NCBI RefSeq assembly: GCF_008728515.1
Contig: NC_044980.1
Location: 60,509,590 to 60,573,589 of the forward strand
Source: Papio anubis
Taxonomy: Eukaryota; Chordata; Mammalia; Primates; Cercopithecidae
Length of the DNA: 64,000 nucleotides
Direction: 5' to 3'
A program made the translations under genes and the position numbers. The notes below the pieces were generated by a model that was given only the letters and a program-made list of their open reading frames with translations, was not told the origin of the DNA and did not search any database. The first letter of the stretch is position 1, and each line of letters begins with the position of its first letter. Below, piece by piece: positions 40,001-49,000 of the stretch.

Positions 40001-43000
40001 TTTCTGGTATTCATCTCTACATATGTCAGGGTCCAGGCTAAGGGACTTGACAGAAGTCAAAAGCACAGTAACTCAAATAAGATAAAAGTTTTATCTTTCC
40101 AGAAAGTAGATTAGAGGTTACCAGGGAATGGGGAGAGGGAAGACTGAGGAGTTAATGGTTACAGAGTTTCTGTTTGGGTAATGGAAGAGTTTTAGAAACA
40201 GATCATGGTAGTGGTTGCACAACGGAATGAGTATTATTGCCGTTGAATTTTACATGGCTAAAATGGCAGATTTCACCACTATTTTGGAAAAAAAAGAGAT
40301 TTGTCTTGTAACTGTAAGTCAAGAGGTGAGTGGTCCAGAGGTGGAAGACAGCTCTACCATCCTCAGTATGTGGCTTTCAGGGTCATTGTTGTCATTTTCA
40401 GTTCACAGCCTGCGGCAAAGATCCATCAGACATGACCCAGAAATTTCACTTATTACTTCATTCACATCCCATTGTCCCATTGAGTATCACATGGCCACAG
40501 CTGGCTTTGAGGAAGGCTGGGAAACATAATTAGGTAACCATGTGTCCAGCAAACATTCAGAGTTCAGTCAGGCACAGTGGCTCACACTTGTAATCCCAAC
40601 ACTTTGGGAGGCCAAGGCAAGAGGACTGCTTGAGGCCAGGAGTTCAAGACCAGCCTGAGCAATATGGCAAGACCTCACCTCTGTGAAAACTTAAAAAAAA
40701 AAAAAAAAAATTCAGAGTTCTATTACTAAAAGAAAAAATAGGAGAACAGATACTAAGAGAAAATTGGCAGTCTAGAGAGAAGATCTGGAGAAACTCCAAA
40801 AAATGAAAGAAAATCTAATTAAACTATTTAATTTTAGAACTTGGAGAATTGCGTTATGTGTGTTTCTCTATTCTGTGTTTCCATTTTAGTTTTAAAATAA
40901 TAATAATTATAACAGATAATTATATAGTGTTTGGTTATGTGCCAGGCATTTGTCTAAGTACTTTACATATATTCTCATTTGAATCTTCATGATTACTCTC
41001 CAGTGTAGGTATTTTTATTTTCCACATCTTACAAATGAGAAAACTGAGGCTCAGAAAGCTCCAGAATTTGCCCAAGATCAGGTAACTAGTAAATGGTGGA
41101 ACCAAATTTTGAATGCAGGTAGTGTGACCGCCGTGTGTGATTTTCCTTAGAAATCAGTCTGTAAATAATTTGCTGATTTGATTATTGGGGTTAGTTTTTT
41201 CTTTTACTTTAACATTTATTTACTTCCTCTAGGAGAATTATTTTTTATTTCATTGTTAAGAAAATAATAAAATAATATCAATTTTTGTATTTGTAATACA
41301 AATAAAATATAAAACATATTTGTAATGTTAACTTGGGAAAAATCCCTGAAACATTTTTAAAAGCAGAATTTTATGGTGCCTTAGTTCATTTGTGCTGCTA
41401 TAACAAAATACCACAGATGAAGTAATTTATGCACTATACACATTTTTCACAGTTCTGAAGGATGTGAAATTCAAGATCGAGGGGCACCAGCATTCAGTGT
41501 CTAGAAAGGGCCTTTTTTCTGTGTCCTCACATGGCAGAAGGGGGAAGGCAGAAAAGGCCCAAGTTCTTTAGCTGTAGCCCTTTTATAAGGAACTAATTCA
41601 TTAGTCACTTCCCAAAAGGCCCTGCCTTTTAACACTACCACAAAAGGGATTATGTTTCAACACGTGAATTTTGGGGGACATTCAGATCATAGCATGTGGC
41701 ATTAAGTATATTCACATTGAGAATATGTTTATATTTTTCTGCAGCCATCACCTCCATCCACCCGCAGAGATTTTTCGTCTTCCTTAACTGAAACTGTACC
41801 CATTAAGCATTAACTCCCCACTACCCCCTTTCCCCAGACCCTGGCAGTTACTGTTCTATTCTGTGTCTCTGTGAATTTCACTACTCTAGGAACTTCATAT
41901 AAGTGGAATAATAAAATATTTGTCTTTTTGTATCTGGCTTATTTCACTTAGCATACCTTAAAGGACCATCCACGTTGTAGCGTGTCAGAATTTCCTTCCT
42001 TGTGAAGGCAGAGTTCTATTCCATTGTATATGTATGCCACATTTTGTTTACCTGTGTATCTGTCCATGGACACTTGGGTTGCTTCCATCTTTTGGCTGTT
42101 ATAAATCATGCTGCTGTGAATATGGGTGTGTCGATCTCTCTTCGAGTCTCTGCTTTCAATTCTCTGTGTTATTTACCGAGATGTGGAATTGCTGGATCAT
42201 ATGGTTTGATTTTTTTAGGAATCACCATACCATTTTCTACAGCAGCTGAACTACTTTACATTCTCATCAGCAATGCGCAAGGGTTCCAATTTCTCCATTT
42301 CCTCACCAGCACATTTTCTGTGTTTTTAAAAATAGTAGCCATACGAATGGGTATGAAATTAAAAATGTTATGTTTTGTGTCTTTTACCACAATAAAAATG
42401 TCCAAAAGAACTTAAAGTACCAGTATTAGGTGCAGTTCTGTCAGTAAAAATAAATACGGATTCGCTATATTCATTAAAAATATATTTTCATTCTAAGTTT
42501 ATAGCGCCTACAATTTTGTTAAGACCTCATAGTTATCTCCTGAGGTTTAAAAAGTCATAAATTATTTCATGAATCCAAAAAGAAGGAAAAAAAGCCTATA
42601 ACACCAAATGGGACAGAAGTTTAAATGCTCTAAAAATATTTGACAATTTTACAAACCTAAAAATACATACAATAATTCTTCCTTTTAGTGCTTTGGATCA
42701 AATTATTGATTAGCCTTTGTTTTGTTGCTGTTGTTTATTACTAGGAAAACACCATAATTTTGCAGCAGCTACTCCCACTGCGGGCCAAGGTAGCCAAACT
42801 ACTCGGTTATAGCACACATGCTGACTTCGTCCTTGAAATGAACACTGCAAAGAGCACAAGCCGCGTAACAGCCTTTCTAGGTTAGTTTTTTTTTTTTTTT
42901 TTCCTATGACTGTTTTGCTGTACCATGTCAACGGGACAGAAGGCCTCAGAACATAATATGCCTTTGAGGACATCCTACTTTTCATTCATTCGAGAGAAGT

Positions 43001-46000
43001 ATATTGATCACCTATTATGTGTTAGAAGTATGCTTGGTTTTAGGGACTGCTCATTGTTTATATTGCTGTATAGGCCTGGCTTCACTGTATCTTATATCTT
43101 GTTTAGGCTGTTTATACTAATTCCTAATATGACATGTAGGTTCTAACAGAGAGTTACTAAAGTTACTGGTATTATTCACTGTTGTCACTAGGGATTTAGT
43201 AGTCATAGCATGGCTGCTTATGAATTTGTATAAAATAAGCTGACAAATATGACGTACATAAAAATAGAACATATATAAACAAAAAACATTTAATATTCCA
43301 GAAACCACTTGTTAATATACAGAACTAATATAAAATAATATACATAAAAACACTTATCTAATAACTGTAATATAAAATAATATACATAAAAACTATTATC
43401 TAATGACTATATTAAATTTAAACACCATAAATGGTACGTATTTGTTATTGTATAATTCACTCATTCATTCATGAGACATTTATGAAATAACTATTCAGTC
43501 TTAGGCAGTATGCTAAATAGTAGGATTACAGAAAGGAATAAAACAAGGTCCTTTTTGCTGGGCATGGCAGCTCATGCCTGTAATCCCAGCACTTTGGGAG
43601 GCCAAGGTGGAAGGACTACTTGAGGCATAGAGTCCAAGACCAGCGTGGGAAACAAAGAGACCCCAACCCTGTGTCTACAGAAAAATTTAAAAATTAGCCA
43701 GGCACGGTGAGACGTGCCTGTGTAATTCTAGCTACTTGGGAGGCTGAGGTGGGAGGATCCCTTGAGCCCAGTAGTTCAAGGCTACAGTTAGCCATGATCA
43801 CGCCACTGTGCTCCAGCCTGGGTGACAGAGCAAGACCCTGTCTCTGAAAATAAAGATAATTTTTTAAAAAGAGACAAGGTCCTTTTCTCAATGGATTTGT
43901 CACTTCCTGGAAACAACAGAAGTGTGAACAGGTAATTACTCTACAGTTTGATGCATGGTATAAAAGAGAATGGCTAAGAGAGTTAACAGGTTTGTAGAGA
44001 ATGTTTCCTTCAGTGGTGATTGCATACACTAAAATGTTCCTTAGCAACCACCTGACTAACTTAATTCATTTAAAGGAGTTTTCCTTCTAATTTGAGATTG
44101 GCATATTCCTATGCAAAGTGTCCTCTTGGGAGGCTAAGGTTTGAGGATCCCTTGAATCTGGGAGTTGGAGTCCAGCCTGGGCAACATAGCAAAACTCTCT
44201 CGCTCTCTCACTTGCTCGCTCTCTCTCTGTATATATGTGTGTGTGTGTGCGTGCGCGTGCACACGTGTGCGTGTGTATACATACATGCACACACACACAA
44301 ACATACATATATGGAAAACTGTATCTTTGTATCCTCCATGAGTTTCCTCATTTCACAGTATTCCTCGGGCTGCTCCTCCATCTCTCACTTTGTGGGGTTG
44401 CCTTCTGAACTGCCATGTCCTCTGCCGAGCCAGGCACGTTTGTATCTTAACATATGTAACAGAAATGTAAAAAATAAATACATAAGACCATACTCATTTA
44501 GCCAAATGCAGTAAAGTGAAAAATTGACCACAGCAATATAATTTGTGGTTCTCAGAACTTTCTCCAGCTAAAAACTGGAATTGCTGTGTCCAGATAGACC
44601 TTCATAGAAATGGGGTAATGAGAAACTAAACCCATTGATAGGAATTTCTAGATAACATTGACCACAGGTCACGTCTGATGTGTTTTTCCTAGCTTTCTTA
44701 TGAGTCCGACTAACTGCATTGAAGAATAATCATGTACATGACTTTGGCTTCACTGTTGCTTTACTTCCTGAATAACATTCTTCAGTCAGTGTTCTCTGAG
44801 ATAAACTTGAGCTTTGGTGATGAGTTGAGGAACTCATGGCCCAGTTCTGGTGGTGTTAAAAGAAAAAGGGGTGGCCGGGCACGGTGGCTCATGCCTGTAA
44901 TCCCAGCATTTTGGGAGGCCAAGGCGGGTGGATCATGAGGTCAGGAGATGGAGACCATCCTGGTTAACACAGTGAAACCCCATCTCTACTAAAAAAAAAA
45001 TACAAAAAACTAGCCAGGTGTGGTGGCAAGCGCCTGTAGTCCCAGCTACTCTAGAGGCCGAGGCAGGAGAATGGTGTGAACCCGGGAGTAGAGCTTGCAG
45101 TGAGCTGAGATTGGGCCACTGCACTCCAGCGTGGGTGACAGAGCAAGACTCCGTCTCAAAAAAATAAAAAATAAAAAATAAAATAAAAGAGGAGCTAGGA
45201 CCATAAAATCAATAACCCCGAAGAGCAAAGTGTGCTTCCATAATAGAGCCTGCTTTCCTCCCTCACTTTTTTCCTCCTTTTCCTCTTTCCCCCTGATTTT
45301 TCTGTATTGAATACTGCAAAGGAGGAAGCACCGTGCTAAAACACAGGTGGTATTTATGAGTATGTTTGCTCCCAAAAGCAAGTAGATCACTAACTTTTCC
45401 CTTTTCCTTCACAGATGATTTAAGCCAGAAATTAAAACCCTTGGGTGAAGCAGAACGAGAGTTTATTTTGAATTTGAAGAAAAAGGAATGTGAAGACAGG
45501 GGTTTTGAATATGATGGGAAAATCAATGCCTGGGATCTATATTACTACATGACTCAGACAGAGGAACTCAAGTACTCCATAGACCAAGAGTTCCTCAAGG
45601 AATACTTCCCAATTGAGGTGGTCACCGAAGGCTTGCTGAACACCTACCAGGAGTTGTTGGGACTCTCATTTGAGCAAGTGACAGATGCCCATGTTTGGAA
45701 CAAGAGTGTTACACTTTATACTGTGAAGGATAAAGCTACAGGAGAAGTATTGGGACAGTTCTATTTGGACCTCTATCCAAGGTACTGAGGATCACGTTGT
45801 TGGAAGGGACCTTAGGGATTCAGCTGCTACCTACTTTAAGACTCTACTCTTGGCCAGGCACAGTGGCTCATGCCTGTAATCCCAACACTGTGGGAGGATT
45901 GCTTAAGGCTGGGAGTTTGAGACCAGCCTGGGCAATACAGTGAGGCCCTGTCTCTACAAAAAATTTAAAAATGAGGTCAAGTGCGGTGGCTCATGCCTGT

Positions 46001-49000
46001 AGTCCCAGCACTTTGGGAGGCCAAGGCAGGTGGATTGCTTGAGTCTAGGACTTCAAGACTAGCCTAGGCAACATGGCAAAACTCTGTTGTTACAAAAAAT
46101 ACAAAAATTAGCAGGTGTGGTGGTACATGCCTATAGTCCCAGGTACTCGAGAGGCTGAGGTGAGAGGATCACTTGAGCCTCAGAGGTGGAGGCTGCAGTG
46201 AGCCAAGATTGCAACACTGCACTCCAGCCTAGGTGACAGAGTGAGACCCTGTCTCAAAAAAATAATAATAGTAATTAAAAATTAGCCAGGTGTGGTAGTG
46301 CACACCTGTAGTCCTAGCTGTGCTGAAGCAGGAGGGTCACTTGAGTCCAGGAGTTTAAGGTTACAGTGAGCTATTATCACACTGCTGCATTCTAGCCTAG
46401 GTGAGAGAGCTAGACCCTATCTCTAAAAAAATTAATTAAAAAACAGACACTACTCTTTCATATTTCTCACGTGGGCTTCTTAGTATAGAGATTTAAAATG
46501 TGGGTCTGAAACCAGAATGTCTGGCATCATCATTTACTAGATAAGTTACTTAATTTTTCTATGCCCCAGTTTTCTTACCTATATTATAGGTCCTATAAAA
46601 TGGGAATATTAATAGTACCTGCTTTGTATGGTCATTGTAAGGATTAAATTGGTTAAATACATGCAAAGCATTTAGAAGACTGCTCAGCACATAGCGAAGG
46701 CTTAATCAAAGTTAGCTGCTACTATTGTCATTGTCATCATCATCTAGTTTGTGCACTACATTTACTTAATCTAATATTGACCACCACCCAGGCATGGTGG
46801 CCCACACCTGTAATCCCAGCATTTTGGAAGGCTGAGGTAGGCAGATCACTTGAGGTCAGGAGTTCGAGATCAGCCTGGCCAATATGGTGAAACCCCATCT
46901 CTACTAAAAATACAAAAATTAAACAGGCATCTGTAGTCTCAGCTACTCGGGAGGCCAAGGTATGAGAATAGCTTGAACCCTGGAACCAAGATCACGCCAA
47001 TACACTCCAGCCTGGGCAACAGAGCAAGACTCTTAACTCAAAAAACATAAATAAAATAAAATTGAGCACCAGAATGTTTATTAGGTAATCTGTCTGCTAA
47101 TCATCTATGGCCACTCCCTTCAGTCTGGCTGAGAGGCAGCACAGTTTAGTAGAAGTAGCAAAACCTTTGCAGTCAGTCAGATTTGAGTTTGAATGCTTGA
47201 GTGACGTAACCTCTTTGAGATTCTGTTTCTTCCTCTGTAATATGGGACTGAAAATCCTTTTACAGGATTATTTTATTCATTAAAGACTATATATGCAAAT
47301 CATCTTGCCCAGATATCAGTGGTAACAATTACAAAAAAAATGTTATAATTGTGTCTGTAGCATGTAATAACTATAGATTCCATAGTGTTTCATCAGACAC
47401 AAAAGGATTTGGATCTGTTTCTCCCCAGGCTACTTTCTAAAGCAAAGTCAACCTCTTATAATTACTAATCATTTTACTAAATAGATCAAAGTAGAGGATA
47501 GTATCCCCCTCATTCAGTAATACATACAAGTTTGTAATCCACTGACTTTGAGTGCTGAAAAGTAGGTTGAGTAACTGTGTCATCCAGTTGGTGGGCAGAA
47601 GTGTCTTTTAGCACCCAAGTGATTATCCCGGTGTGTTAGTCCGTTCTCACAATGCTGTAAAGAACTGACTGAGACTGGGTAATTTATAAAGGAAAGAAGT
47701 TTAATTGACTTACAGTTCTGCAGGGCTGGGGAGGCCTCAGGAAACTTACAATCATGGCAGAAGGGGAAGCAAACACATCCTTCTTCACGTGGCAGCAGGA
47801 AGGGGAAGTGCCAAGCAAAGGGAGGAAAGCCCCTTATAAAACCATCAGATCTTGTGAGAACTCACTCACTATCATGAGACTGGCATGGGAGTAACTGCCC
47901 CTGTGAATCAATTACTTCCCACCGGGTCCCTCCCACGATTCGTGAGGATTATGATAACCACAGCTCAAGATGAGCTTTGGGTGGAGACACAGCCAAACCG
48001 TAGCACCTGGTGATTTATGGACTTACTTTCACTTCTATTCTGACCTAAAAGTAAAACCCTGCCAAATATAGATGAGTCTTACTTTTAACTAAAAAGTGTC
48101 AGGATATAGTTTTAACCCAAGAACTCTTTCAGGAGTAATCCTTTAACATTGGAGTCTGCTATAACTGTTCTCAGATTTTCTTTCCAGGGTCAAAGAACAA
48201 TTCCTGCTACCTCATTCTGCTGTCTCCCTGCCAGGATATCATTAATTTCTTTTGTACTCAGAGATCTGGTCATTGCTACCAGCACCCTGGTATGGGTGGC
48301 AGAGTAATCTTTGTGAAAGCAGTGACCTAAAGTTAATGTTTACTTCCTGTCATCTTAGATGTTCTCTTCATGAAGGTAAAAGGGATTAACTTGTTTTATT
48401 TGTCTAACTGACTTTTAAAAAGGGTATTCAGAATAGGTTTTTAAAAGACCAGGTACTGGCTGGGTGCAGTGGCTGTAATCCCAGCACTTTGGGAGGCCAA
48501 GGCGGGTGGATCACCTGAGGCCAGGAATTCAAGACCAGCTTGGCCAACATGGTGAAACCCTGTCTCTACTAAAAATACAAAAATCAGGCTGGGCACAGTG
48601 ACTCACACCTGTAGTCCCAGCACTTTGGGAGGCCAAGGAGGGCGGATCACCTGAGGTCAGGAGTTTGAGACCAGCTTGGCCATCATGGCAAAACCCCATC
48701 TCTACTAAAAAAACAAAAATTAGCTGGGTGTGGTGGCAGGCACTTGTAGTCCTAGCTACTCTAGAGGCTGAGGCAGGAGAATCATTTGAACCCAGAAGGT
48801 GAAGGTTATAGTGAGCCAGGATCTTGCCACCACATCCCAGCCTATGCAACAGAGCGAGACTCCATCTCAAAACAAGAATAAAATTAACCAGCATGGTGGT
48901 GCACACCTGTAATACCAGCTACTCAGGAGGCAAAGGCAGGAGAATTGCTTGAACCTGGGAGGCGAAGGTTGCAGTGAGCTGAGATCATGCCACTGCACTC

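Larger units (their letters stand above)
38083..42744 (+). other. NLN: NLN intron 6 (4662 bp)
   Basis: Holds a young antisense AluY, an L1M end, a monomeric Alu, a MIR, an MLT1 LTR and an antisense L1 end. 38083-39235 and 39580-40090 are mixed-composition sequence without a repeat or gene I recognise. 42420-42744 is AT-rich and ends with 'tttattactag'. Confidence 0.95.
42881..45414 (+). other. NLN: NLN intron 7 (2534 bp)
   Basis: Contains a 42-bp tandem duplication, three Alus and a dinucleotide repeat block. 42900-43320 and 44310-44870 hold no recognisable element. The acceptor tract is strongly pyrimidine-rich ('cccttttccttcacag'). Confidence 0.95.

Noticed and set aside
42002..42415. 137-codon plus-strand open frame
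   Set aside because: It is the reverse complement of L1 3' sequence, not a gene.
45366..45414. ATG-initiated extension before exon 8
   Set aside because: The ORF begins in the intron. The splice acceptor at 45413-45414 and homology fix the exon start at 45415.
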